A stretch of 64,000 nt of DNA, taken from assembly GCA_024734495.1 (NCBI GenBank), contig JALMQS010000187.1, positions 15,767,173 to 15,831,172 on the forward strand, given 5' to 3'. Source of the DNA: Forficula auricularia (taxonomy: Eukaryota > Arthropoda > Insecta > Dermaptera > Forficulidae). Below, piece after piece: positions 12,256-24,100 of this stretch (position 1 is the first letter of the stretch; every line of letters starts with the position of its first letter). A model generated the notes under the pieces. The model was not told where the DNA came from and made no database searches. It saw nothing but the letters and a program-made list of their open reading frames with translations. Made by a program: the position numbers and the translations under genes.

Positions 12256-13249
12256 TCTAACCCTGGAGCGGATTTAAGTCTAGTAGATAGACCTAGCTGA
12301 AGGGCCTTAGAGAGAAATTCTGGCCCCTATATTGTTTGATTTATTTCCAATTTTCCTTCACACAAAGCTTAATTTTAAAAAGTGGTTAATATATTTTAGA
12401 GAAAATTTAAGCTATAAGATGTTCAGGTTACAAGAAATATAATAGAAGAAACTGCTAATATACTTATGAATATTTTTTCAATCCATAATTTTTGTTGATT
12501 TTTTTTCTTTAAATTTAAAAAAAAAATAAGTTAGTAATTCGGGTCCGGGAGCCACCCCCTCTCGTCAGGCCCATCTAAGTGACTTGCTAGGTCTGAAAAA
12601 CAACGGAGTATAATACTACACATTTTTGAAGGCATCTTTAAAGGTGAAAATAAATAATTACACCTTTTAATGATTAAAAAATAATATAAAAAAAATTGAG
12701 AATAGTATTTCGAGCATTTTGTGAAATGTGAAACCACCGGGTCAAGCTTGGAGAATAAAAGCAATCCAAAGACAATTATTTTTTATTGACTATAATAAAC
12801 CATAATTTTTGGTTGAAGTTTTTTTTTTAATTCTTTGCATCTTAAGTAGGACGCAAGAATCTTTGGGGACCTTGGGATTAATTTGATTAAAATCGGCTCC
12901 TGCATTACGATTTGTTGAGAAATATATATATATATAAATCATAACTATTAAAAAGTTTTCAGCTATTTCTGTGATAATATAATGAGTTGATGAATATATT
13001 TATATGAAAAAATCAACTCAAATTTCTTGTGAGCTTCCTTTTGATTTGCAGAAATAGTCAATCGTTACTATAATCCATTAAGAAATGAGTAAATTAAGCA
13101 GTAAATTACTCAATTTTTTTTATGGCTGCAATAAATAAATAATTATTTTGCTTCGAAACTTTTCAGAGTTCTTTTTCTGGTTAGAATAACAACACGCCGT
13201 TAGATAAGTTTTGGCTGAAACCACTTAAATTAAACATGTTAAAGATTAA
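12256..13249. other. AT-rich convergent spacer
   Basis: No gene recognised between the claudin-like gene and the next repeats. Confidence 0.4.
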
Positions 13250-13345
13250 TTAATAAAGTATAGGGTGTGTAGTTTCACTGTGAAACTACACACCCTTTAC
13301 TTTATTAATTAATATCATGTTTCACCTAAAACCTACACCACTTTC
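13250..13345. repeat. Palindrome of the Penelope-like repeat set
   Basis: A hairpin centred on TAGTTTCACTGTGAAACTA with arms reading GGGTGTGTAGTTTCAC, bordered by the block GTTTCACCTAAAACCTACAC. The same blocks border hammerhead-like palindromes at 44455-44640 and 51783-52310, but here no ribozyme-like core lies between the arms. Confidence 0.6.
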
Positions 13346-13414
13346 TCTAAGTAAAAAAAAAATGTTTAAAGATTGTATGTGTGAAGGAGGCAGGCAAGAA
13401 TAGTTCTAGTCATA

Positions 13415-13659
13415 AGTCGGATACTGACTGAGCGAGCAGCCTCGCGAGGCTGCCTCGGGCGTTTGTCGCAAAACCGTCCCAGGAAACGACCCGAGGCACC
13501 TTTGAAAATTCACAAAAACCGACAACCGATGGATCGGGCCGAGGCAGCCTCAGACGAGGCAACGGGCACGTTTGCCTTGGGCAAGGCACTTACTGACCGA
13601 CCAGGCATTTGCCTCAAGGGGTTGGCCTCGCGAAGCAAACCCTCAGTCAGTATCCGGCT
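13415..13659. mobile_element. GC-rich MITE (245 bp)
   Basis: Ends AGTCGGATACTGACTGAG and CTCAGTCAGTATCCGGCT are inverted copies. The interior is dominated by GAGGCAGCCTC-type inverted motifs. Overlapping open frames on both strands are by-products. Confidence 0.75.
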
Positions 13660-13998
13660 ATAGGGATAAAAAAATCTATTGGCGTATAAAGTGGTTTTAC
13701 ACTGCACTTGTCCAATTTAATTTCTAAGATAAGAATTAGACGGAGTCAATCAGAACCATTTAAACGATGAGAAAAGGTAAAGAAACTTTGGCGATTCTGA
13801 TGAATATATTTAATTAAAAATGTTTAATCCAAGCGATTTCAGGCGAAATTTCTCGTTTGATAAAAGTAACGATTAAAGCATCAAATTTACAAGAAATCAT
13901 AACGTTACCGTTTGAAAAAGAGTAGAAAAAGACTACAAAAAGCTTTACGAATTGCAAGTTAGATAAAAATTAAATGATTTACTATAGTTATTAATAGG

Positions 13999-14310
13999 GA
14001 TTGTGGTGTTGGTGCAAGGTGAAACATCTTTAATAAAGATAAAAGTAAATATATATTATATATGAAATATTCATTTACTATGAGTTAAGATTTCTAGGTC
14101 ACTTGTTTCACATTAAAATTAAAAAAATAAAAGAGGTAAATTTTTTCAATATATATATTTCGAGCTTACAGTTCGAAATATATATATATATTGAAAAAAT
14201 TTACCTCTTTTATTTTTTTAATTTTAATGTGAAATCAAGTGACCTAGAAATTTAACTCATAGTAAATGAATGTTTCATGTAATATTTATTTACTTTTATC
14301 TTGATTTACT
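13999..14310. repeat. Penelope-like palindrome, core lost
   Basis: Starts with the GGTGTTGGTGCAAGGTGAAA block, then arms around a centre at about 14170 where ATATATATTTCGAGC meets its inverse. The CTGAAGA half of the hammerhead-like core has been deleted from both arms, leaving only GAAA/TTTC. Confidence 0.6.
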
Positions 14311-14820
14311 AGTTTATAGTTTTATAAAAAAAAAAAACACTAATAGCAATTATAATAATAAAAAAAAAGATTAGTTATTAAATAATTAGTGTATAAAAGA
14401 GTGATTTCATATTATAGAAATTCTTGGATTAAGTAAAGTGAAATTATGATTAAATCTAGAATTTTTATTTATTATTAAAGACGTTAAAAAAGCAATAATA
14501 AATGTTTATCTTGTTATTAATTAGTAACAGCTTTAGATAAATAAAATATTAAAAGAATATAATTTATTAATAAATGCAACTACTTAGTACTTTTGTTAGT
14601 CTATTTAGAATTAGTGATTTTGTTTGCAAAATTAATCAACCATATGAAATTTAATCGATGCAAAAAATAATAAATATACTTGAAAATATTTTCTTTCTGA
14701 GAGTAGCAAAATTGTTCATTTTTAATAGTAAATCAAAGCGGGTATCCGCTGCTTAATGGATGCAAATAAACCAACTTATGAATTTATACAATACAATTAT
14801 AAATTTATGTTAGACTATGG

Positions 14821-14847
14821 TTTCGAAGGGTTTGTCTTCATCTTCAG
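14821..14847 (-). ncRNA. Hammerhead-like core
   Basis: Minus strand: CTGAAGA, T, GAAG, a short loop, CTTC, GAAA. Same box order and spacing as the clearer examples in the NSD introns. Helices I and III and a cleavage site were not identified. Confidence 0.35.
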
Positions 14848-15392
14848 TCTTTTTTAAATAAATATTTTATTTGTTTTTTCACTTGAGCATGAATATTCAT
14901 TCACTCGTTGGTATTAATATCATAAAAAATGAAACGTAATTGATTGTGATGATGAAGATTCGTTTAAATATTTATAAAACAATCAATAAAATTTGTTCAA
15001 TATAATATATAGTACATTTGGGTGTTTTTTGCATTAAGTAGAAGAGACCCTCTTTGATTTAGTCTTAAAAATAAAAAAAAAACTCATTTCTTGTTTAGAA
15101 GAAAATTAGAGTTCATCAACTTTGTTTTTTTATTGAGATACAAATAATTTCTGCTTCTAATAAACTATAAGCATATGAGGTGGTGGATTTTCCCAAATGT
15201 CGACAGCACGAGTTCCATATTAAATTGGGCTAAAAATTAAAAAAAAATATATTTTTAAAATTTTGTTTTAAAGACTTCAGTAGTTGTATTTATAAAAAAT
15301 ACTTGTTAATAGGTTATTGGTATTGATTTTGAAAAACATTATAACTAATTAAATTAGGGAACGAAGAAAAGATTTTTATATTATAGACAAAA

Positions 15393-15483
15393 GGATCAGC
15401 CGAGATTCGAACTTGGGATCTTCGCATGTGCGCTGCGATGCCTTTATAAGAGCCTTAGCTCTTATCCTCTCGGCCACTGATCC
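15393..15483 (-). tRNA. tRNA-like sequence (probably SINE head or pseudo-tRNA)
   Basis: 91 nt with a 7-bp acceptor stem (GGATCAG/CTGATCC), an A-box-like TGGCCGAGAGG and a B-box-like AGTTCGAATCT, resembling class II (Leu/Ser) tRNAs. The middle forms AAGAGC-TAAG-GCTCTT, which is not a normal anticodon arm, so I do not assign an isotype. It may be transcribed by Pol III but is probably not a working tRNA. Confidence 0.45.
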
Positions 15484-15677
15484 CCAAACCCAGGCAGATA
15501 CTTAATGTCTATATGAATTTGGAATTTCATTTTTATTTAATCTTTTAATCTCTTCCTTTTCATTAATTAGTCAAGCCAACTACAGAGCTGCGAAAAATGA
15601 ACGAGGAAGAGATTAAAAGATTAAATAAAAATGAAATTCCAAATTCATATAGACATTAAGTATCGGCTTGGGTTCGG

Positions 15678-15768
15678 GGATAGGTGGCCGAGAGGATAAG
15701 AGCTAAGGCTCTTATAAAGGCATCGCAGCGCACATTGTCAAAGATCGGGTTCGAATCCCGGCTGATCC
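15678..15768 (+). tRNA. tRNA-like sequence, inverted partner
   Basis: Same 91-nt length as the copy at 15393-15483, with a better B box (GGTTCGAATCC) and a run of T after the acceptor stem (Pol III terminator-like). The acceptor stem 5' side is GGATAGG, so pairing with CTGATCC is imperfect. The central arm is equally atypical. Confidence 0.45.
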
Positions 15769-15810
15769 TTTTGTCTATAATAAAAATCTTTTCTTCTTTC
15801 CCTAATTTAA

Positions 15811-17978
15811 TTTATAATTGTCTTTCGACGGGTCCTCATTGTGGTTGCGCACTGGAGTGATGAAGAAAATTATTTTCGACCTTTGGGTTCGCGATCAGGT
15901 CGGAGGTGTTTGGATATATTATTACTAATATTTTTATGTTTAAGCTTTGGTGGCCAGGTTGATGATTTGGAAGTTTTTTTTTTATGGAATAAACACCTAT
16001 GTGCTAAATGTGTTTAATGAAATTTTTCACCACGTTTCGATTTGATTTCGCTTTTAATATTGATAGATGCAATAAAGTCAGCCGATTTTGAAAATGAAAG
16101 CTAATAATACCTAATATCTTAAGCTGAACTCGATTGGTTCTCCTTACACTTATTAAAATAAAACGGCTCCAGAAATAGGGACCCAAATGGTTGGATATTC
16201 AAAGAGAAACTTTTTATTTACCACATAAGGTGTTTAAACCTGAAAAGACTTGCCAAAATATTACCTAATATATTTTCATTAAATCATTTTCCAAAGCAAA
16301 ATGATATTTAAGCAATAAAATAATTTATATTTTTTCTTTAAATACAAAATAAAAATTGGAACAATTTAGGAACAAAACATACAAATCCAAATAAAATATT
16401 GGGAATTATTCCAATATATTTTAATATTTTTAATAGTTTACAATATCTCTTTTGAAACTTTACATTTGTAATGTACTTTTAATAAATATTAATTAATATT
16501 AAAATATATCTATAAATAATTTAGTCGATGATTTTTCAATAGCGCCTGAAATCGATTGTTTTTTGTATCACTGGATTAGTTTTGTATCAGCCCGGTGTAG
16601 ATTTTTAACACAGGCATTGTCATAATTATTTAGTGATAAGCAGGTTTAAACAATTTATAACAGATTTATTCCGATTTGGGTAAATACAGTTTTCGTCACA
16701 TAGAAGCTATTGAAAAATTATCGACTAAGTTTTTTTATTTAAATAAATTTTAAGGTATTTTTTCTTTATTTAATTCTAAATGGACTGTAAAATAAATATT
16801 TGAATTAAAAAAATCATTTTAATTAAGTTTTATATATACATTGTTAAATACATTTCATCATAAAAAAAATTTTAAAAAATGAAAAAATGTATTTTAATTT
16901 TGAAATTTTTCATACCAACACCATCCAAAATATGAATATTCCTGTATGGTATATACCTTTTTCCATTATCGTTCACTTTGTCGATAACAGAATTGACTGA
17001 ATGTTTATTATTTTTTTTTTTTCGTTTATATGTTTAATTATTAAATGGCTGTCGTGTTTTTAAAATTATTTTATATTTATATGATGCTAAATCCATCAAA
17101 GAAAATGTTTGAAGTTAAAAGCTCTTTAGAATTAAATATATTTTACATTAGTTTCTTTTAATAAAAGTAAATATATCAAAAATTTATTAGAAATTTTTCT
17201 GATCGTATCTTACAGCATAAATAAAAAAAATTAAAGATCAAATAAAATTTTATAATTGTTTAATAATATGACTCAAGTTTTTTTTTTTAAATATATATTT
17301 TTAACAATATAAAAAGAGAGAATCAAAATATATAAGATATATTGAAAAATATTCCCGTAAATTAGTAAATATTTTGTAAATCTATTTTTCATAAAGATTT
17401 GGAAAGACAATAATGTAAATGATAATCAAAGATAAAGCAAACCTATAGAATTATAATAAAAATACATAAAAATAATCGGAAATTTGTTTAATCAGATATC
17501 AAAGGTTTCGGAAAAATGTTCATTTTATAAATGAAAAAAATTTAAGACTTCAGCTTAAAGATAGCATTTTTCCGGAAATGTTCGATATCAGATTAAATGA
17601 ATTTTTTAGTTTTTATAAAATAATTGTATGCATTTCTTAACATAGTACAATCATTTTTATAAATTTGGTCTATTCTAAGATGAGATTTGTTTGTTTTTTT
17701 TGACTATAAAAATGCAAAATATTTATTAAAATTACTAGATAGATGATAAAAAAAAAAAATCTTAATAAAAATTTAATTTGCAGTATCCAAAGTCTTTATA
17801 AAATTGAGATTGACTTCTTTGGTCGATTTGAAGGATAGACCTTTATAAAAAAAAAACTTGTTTATATATATACAAAGAGAAAATAAGTCTATATTCGTGA
17901 AGCTAAAAATCTATAATTATTTCAGGCAGTTATTAATCAAGATCATCCATGTTTGCGGATTGAATTCATTGATTATTA
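15811..17978. other. Convergent spacer / NSD 3' UTR
   Basis: AT-rich with no further gene. The NSD 3' UTR lies at its right end; a minus-strand AATAAA at 17722-17727 is one candidate polyadenylation signal. A GC-richer patch at 15820-15920 is unexplained. Confidence 0.45.
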
Positions 17979-18125
17979 TCAGCTTGTAATTTTTGATTTT
18001 GCTTCAAGGATTTCAGCCATATCTCTATGAAGGCCGGTAACTAAAGCCAAGTCAGCACACTGAAGAGAATTAATGATTTTAATATCATTTTCAATAGTAT
18101 CATCTTCTGGACTTGGATTAAGAAT
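17979..18125 (-). CDS. NSD: NSD exon 19 (C-terminus)
   Basis: Acceptor CTTTTTCAG. Encodes 48 residues starting ILNPSPEDD and ending EAKSKITS, then TGA. No known domain; predicted helical, with an acidic start. Confidence 0.9.
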   Translation of the reverse strand: MLNPSPEDDTIENDIKIINSLQCADLALVTGLHRDMAEILEAKSKITS

Positions 18126-21100
18126 CTGAAAAAGAGATATTGAATTAATTAATGCAAATTATGAGATTTAATTAAGAGGGTTATTGGGAAGAAGGTCAGT
18201 ATTTAATTTTTTTTAGTTAATTTAGTGAGGTTTTATTCTTTTAAGACTTCTTTGGGCTCTAAAAATAGATAAAGCATTGGGCAACAATACAAAAAGATTC
18301 CAAATAATAATTAACTACCTGGCCACCGAGCGATGCTCGGTAACTTTTTGCTTCAGTTAAAAGTTATATATTAATCCCCCCCCAATAGCAAGAGGGCCGC
18401 CTAAGGCGGGCGTCGCAGCTAGTATAAATATAAATACAAATATCTCAAAATAAAAAACAATGGACTTAAGCTTAAGCCACTTTCAAAATAAACGGCTCAA
18501 ATATAATATATCTTTCGGAAGAAAAATACGGTCAATTAAAATCATATGCACGGGGATTTTTAACTGTTTTTGGGAGTACATAGCAATGTAAAAGGAATTT
18601 GAATGAAGTATGATGTATTCAGATCATTATTAATATTAACAAATAGCCATTTGCAAACAACTTTAATGATAGGAAGTATTTTCTAACTCCAATTGGATGA
18701 AATATAATCTAAGAAAAAAAAACAATTACATTCATCTCATTAGTACAAAATTTTACCTGTTCTACAATAAGTTATTAATAAATGGAAATATTTTTTTTCT
18801 CGAAGTGTCAGCAAAATGTAGTTAAAGTTGTTAATATATAAAAATATCACTTCCTAATAAAAAAATTATGAGCTTTTTTTGTTGCTCTATGAGTAGAATT
18901 ACCCATGCAAATATCTTCAAGTTTGGGCCGCCGAGGTTAAAATTCTTACTATCCGGCCCCTTTCTAAAAAAATTTTTCCGGCCCCTGATTTAATCAGCTC
19001 ATATACAAGATGCCATTCTTTTAATTTATTCAAAATTGTGGATTGGTCGAATTTGGCTCTGAGCCCTTCAAATGATGTTTTATAATATAAAACTAGCTGA
19101 GAATCCCGCTTTCACCCCCTGGACCCCCACCCCAACCCTAATCCCCCTCCGCACCCACCCTGCACCCCACTACGCACCCTTCCCCTATTCCACCCCCATC
19201 GGGGCCCCTGAACCCCACTCCTGCATTCCACTTCTGAACCCGCACCCCCCACCCCATTCCACCTCAGCACCCAACATGCACCCCACTACGCACTCTTCCC
19301 ACCCATTCCACCCGCACCCGGGCCCCCTCCACCGCACCCCACCCAGTTATTGCATTTATAGCTCCCTTGAGGCTCTCAGATTATGTATACAAAATTTGGT
19401 TGAGTTTGGTCCAAGGGCAAGAAAGATACGAAGCCTTTTTTTTTCAGTTCAGGGGTAAAATTTCCAAAAAAAAAAAAAAAAAAATCTTCTCGAGATTTAG
19501 GCTTAATAAATCTATGTACCAAATTTGAATGCTAAAACTTAAAAACTCGAGGAGATAGAGCACTCTAAAAATTTCAAAAATTTACCCCAAAATGACTTTA
19601 TCTCTCTTTCGGGGACAAATACTCAAATATTTTTTTGTATTTCAAAGCTTCACCTTTCTAAACTAAACCCATATTGATATCTTTTCTGGTTTAAGAGATC
19701 TTGAAAAACTCTAAAAACACATTTTGGGGCCCTTTCCCCCCCTTTATGGTTCGAATTCCAAAAATCCCTTCTTAGCACACCCATAAATCTTTGAAAGAAT
19801 AAACATTCCAAATTTCATCTTTCTAGGTCAAGCGGTTTAGGCTGTGCGTTGATAGATGAAACATCATCTTCTCTTTTTATATATGTAATTATAAGATAAG
19901 ATTAATTGTTAATGAAAATATTTTTGTCTATCTATATGCTTTATATATTTTCAGATTGTGAAGAAGTCCTGAATTAAATAAAAAATTAATTAAAAAATGT
20001 GATTATTAAATACTAAACTTCTTCACGATAGCTTGGATAATTGAATTTAATATTAATAAATTAATAAATAGCTTGAAATAAATAAATAAATAAATAAAAA
20101 ACAAGTAAATACCTTAACTGGAAGTAGGGATTTAGAAATATTTTTTGAAATCACTCGAACTCGGGATTTTAACCGGTTTCTTTTTTTCGAGATTGGCTTT
20201 ACAGTTTTCTTCTTTGAAACAATTTTTCGTTTTTTATTTGGTGGCGGTCTTCTAGTCATTTCTTTAACTTTCTTATAGAAAGATTCATCTTCCTTTTCAA
20301 CCTCTTCCTCATTTTCATCTTCTTCGGGGTTGGCATCACTCTCTAAATCAGATCTGTTTTGAGTTATTAGAGGTTCAGCCTCAATAACTGAGACGCCTGC
20401 ATTGGGCAATTTTTCTTCTTTGATCTCAACCGTTTCAACCATTTCTACTTTAACAACTACATCACCATTTGTAGAAGAAATGGGATTTGATGCTAATTTT
20501 TTGCTTTTCAACTTAAAATTATTTGAAAATTATATATTTTAATACCTATTATATTTTTTATTTATTTTAAATTTCTACCTTATGTTTAATTATTAAATAA
20601 ATTAAGTAATATTCAACGTCAAGTCTTATAAAAAAATTACGATGATATTTTTAGAATATCCATAGATATTTCAGGTTTTCTCTAAACCAACCCTCAGAAG
20701 CCCATCGTAGATCTGTCTCCGCCCTTTCCCCTTTTTATAGATATTACCATGGCTTTTGTTCTGACGAAATAAAATCGATAATCCCACCAAAGGCTTCATT
20801 TGCGCGAAATACACGATTTTCTAAAATTCAACACCCCTACGCGCTTAAACTGGATACTAATCGAACAAACGCATTCGCCAATTCATTTATCCCTATGACA
20901 TCTAGAGACTGGAACTCTCTTCCCCCGACCGTCTTTCCAGCAAATTATAACCTTCAATCTTTCAAGACCAGCATCCACAGATACCTTCGACTGCTACCCA
21001 ATCCCTAAATCTCCCCTTATCTTCACGTTACAAGGGTCCACCACGGACTACAGAGGTTGTACCTTCTTGGTGCAACTTCTTCTTGTATCAATTTCATTAT

Positions 21101-24100
21101 AAAAAAAAAAAAAGTGATATTTGTTTAACAATCGGATAGAGAATTGAACACGGGTGAATCACAACACACACATTTCAGTAGTGAATAAACTCACTATTAC
21201 ACATGCAGACAAATTTTTTTTTCCTTGTCCTAAGATTTATTTCATGATTTTTCTATTCAGTGTGCATCAAAATAAAGGAAAAATACCTATATTCCATTTA
21301 AAGTTTGCTTTTGTAGTGGTTATAATAATAATAAACGACGAAAAAGGCCATTTTGACCTATTTTCCGAATCCTATTAGATATTAAACAGCAATATTTGAA
21401 ATCAAAATATTTTGTTGATGTAATAGAATACAGCTTCCTCTTTGATTTTCAAATTACCACTTGTTTTTAGCTCAATTAGAACTAGAGTTATTACTAGAAA
21501 AACTAAAACTACGTGATTAAAAGGATAATAAACATAGATAAAAACATAAGGTTTTTAGTTATAATTCGAGATCTAATTGAGCTAAAAACAAGTCGTAATT
21601 TGAAAATCAAAGAGGAAGCTGTTTTCTATTACGTCGACGAAATATTTTGATTTCAAATATTCCTGTTTAATATCTAATGAGACTCGAAAATAGGTCAAAA
21701 TGGCCTTTTTCGTCGTTTATTATTATTATAACCACTACAAAAGCAAACTTTTTATAAAATCAATTTTTCCGTTCATTTTTTAAGTAAAAGGAACACAAAT
21801 TTGATATTTAAAACTTTAGGACAAAAATTGTGTTGACCGGTGTTATCTATTCAGTAATGAAATATATATGTAATTGTTTTTCACAGATGTTCACTTTTTT
21901 ATCTGATAAAAAATATTACCACTAAAGATGGGTTTAGAGGAAACATGAAACAGGTATGGTTTTTCTAAAAATAATTGAAATTTTTTTTTGAAGGATATCG
22001 AATAAAAGAATGTAAAAATATATTTGTTTTGTTTTTATTTAAAAAATATATCAATCAAGAATAAAATATTGGATTTAATTATTAGCTTTATTGCTTCTAG
22101 AATATATCCTAAATGAATAGATTTTATTAAAGGAGGTTCTATCGTGACAATCCACATAAAAAATTTTAGCCTCGTAACACCACTCTATAAATATGAACGG
22201 CGCTAAAATTTTAGGTTATGTTTTTTAACGTGACTGTACTTTTCACAGTACTATATTCTCTTTATGAATGGATCGTTTCCAAGCCATTGATCTTATATCC
22301 CCTCAACTAAAAATAATCGCCCAAATATTTTTTTTTTATTTTTTTATCAAAACTACGAGGTAAATAATTTTCATTTTTTTTAAGTTACTCCGAATATATT
22401 ATTCTAACAAATATTCAGTCCTTCAATGAAAAAAAAAATAATGATCATTTTCCCACCCTTTCTCAATCTACCATATGTAAAAAATTCAATTTTTAATTGC
22501 AATTATTTCATGTTTGGTGTGGTAAATCGTCTTCAAATTTTAACAGTGTGTTTATTATCCTTTTAATGACTTATATTCCAAGTTTCGAAGACTTCTTGAA
22601 TTTTTGCATTTGTGAAAGAACTATCTTAAAAATGTATCAATCAAGAATAAAATACTGGATTTAATTATTAATTTTATTGTCTCTACAATATATCCTAAAT
22701 GAATAGGTTAAGAAGGCTTCCATTTAAATTAACAACGATCTTCTTACGAGCACCGATTGAGGGTATATACTTAACGTTTCGTGCAAAATGGACTCAAGTC
22801 CAGGACAAATGTACATGAATTAACAAGCTTATGGATACCTACATTCCCAAAAGAAATTATCATAGTTTGGCAAAAATTCAGAGTTAGTTCACTCCGAGGG
22901 GTGAACTGCGACCTAATATCGTGTACACCTACTTCCACTTTCATTTCCAAGTAGAAGACAATAGATTATTTAATGAATTCCAAAGTAATTCCAAAGGCGG
23001 TGTACACCTAATTCCAATCGCGGTTCACACCTCGGTTCACTCGAGCTCTCAACGTCTCAACTAATGGTTGTATTCATTAATTTTTTATATATTTTACTAG
23101 TTTTTTAATTTATAATGAATATACCTTAAAATGTTTGGTGCACAACCAGAATTTAGTCGCTTCGTCATATTCAATATTCGATTTGGCATGTTTAGAACAA
23201 AAAGCATTCGGGCAATCAGAGCATCTTGTCGAGGTACGTTTGTTACACTTATTACAACGATGCCATGGACAGAGCCATTTTCCTTAAAAAAATAAATATA
23301 AATTAAATTATATTTTATTGTATAAGAAAAAAAGAATTAAAATGTGAATAATCAAAAAATAAAATTTAAAATATTTACCATCAGGCCATAATTTAAGCCG
23401 TAGACAGTCTAGGTGATAACTTTTAGGGCAAGTCTTATTATCACAGAGAAGTAATTCTCCTGGTTTAGCACAAATAAAACATTCAGTATCACTTTTTTGT
23501 AATGATTTATTTTTTAACATTTTAGCTTTCTTTTTTTTAAGTATTTTGTCTTTTGAATCACTTTCACTAATCCCTTTGTATTTTTTTCCATTCTCATCTG
23601 TTTCGTTTTTGACATTCTAAAAATAAATAAATAAATAAAAATTAATATATAAAAATACTTATTTAATATAGGTAGTTTACGGGTATAATAAATTGAAAGT
23701 TTTTTTGCCGAGGGTAGCAGCATTTTTATATATTGAAGGAGACAATAAAAGTGTCTTCTGCTGGAATTATAAATTTTATTGTAAATCGTTATAAATAAAA
23801 TTTATAATTCCAGCAGAAGATACACTCTTTTATTGTCTCCTTTAATAGTTTATAATATTAGATGTTTTTTCTCGAAGACGTAATGATAGAAATCAAACTG
23901 AGGAATGAATGGAAGGCAGTCAGGGATAAATAAAAATATGATTTCCAATAAAAGAGAATTTTTAGGAAAGTTTTTTTTTATAACTTTTGAACCGATGTTT
24001 CGGAAGATCTTCAAGGGCTCAAAGGGTCAATGAAGGAAGGATGTAATCATTTTTCTTCTGGTCTCCTTTTTCAGTGCTCATTGGTGTTAAAAAAATTTTT

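Larger units (their letters stand above)
15352..15810. repeat. Inverted repeat carrying two tRNA-like sequences
   Basis: Arms of about 205 bp (15352-15560 and 15600-15810) are near-perfect inverted copies around a 40-bp centre. Each arm contains one tRNA-like sequence, and the outer flank TTTTGTCTATAATAAAAATC follows the tRNA-like 3' end. A similar flank occurs at 63838-63866, suggesting a tRNA-derived SINE family. Confidence 0.75.

Noticed and set aside
19072..19458. 128-codon proline-rich frame, and similar frames at 4854-5232
   Set aside because: Produced by C- or G-rich filler of a Helitron-like repeat; differs completely between copies.
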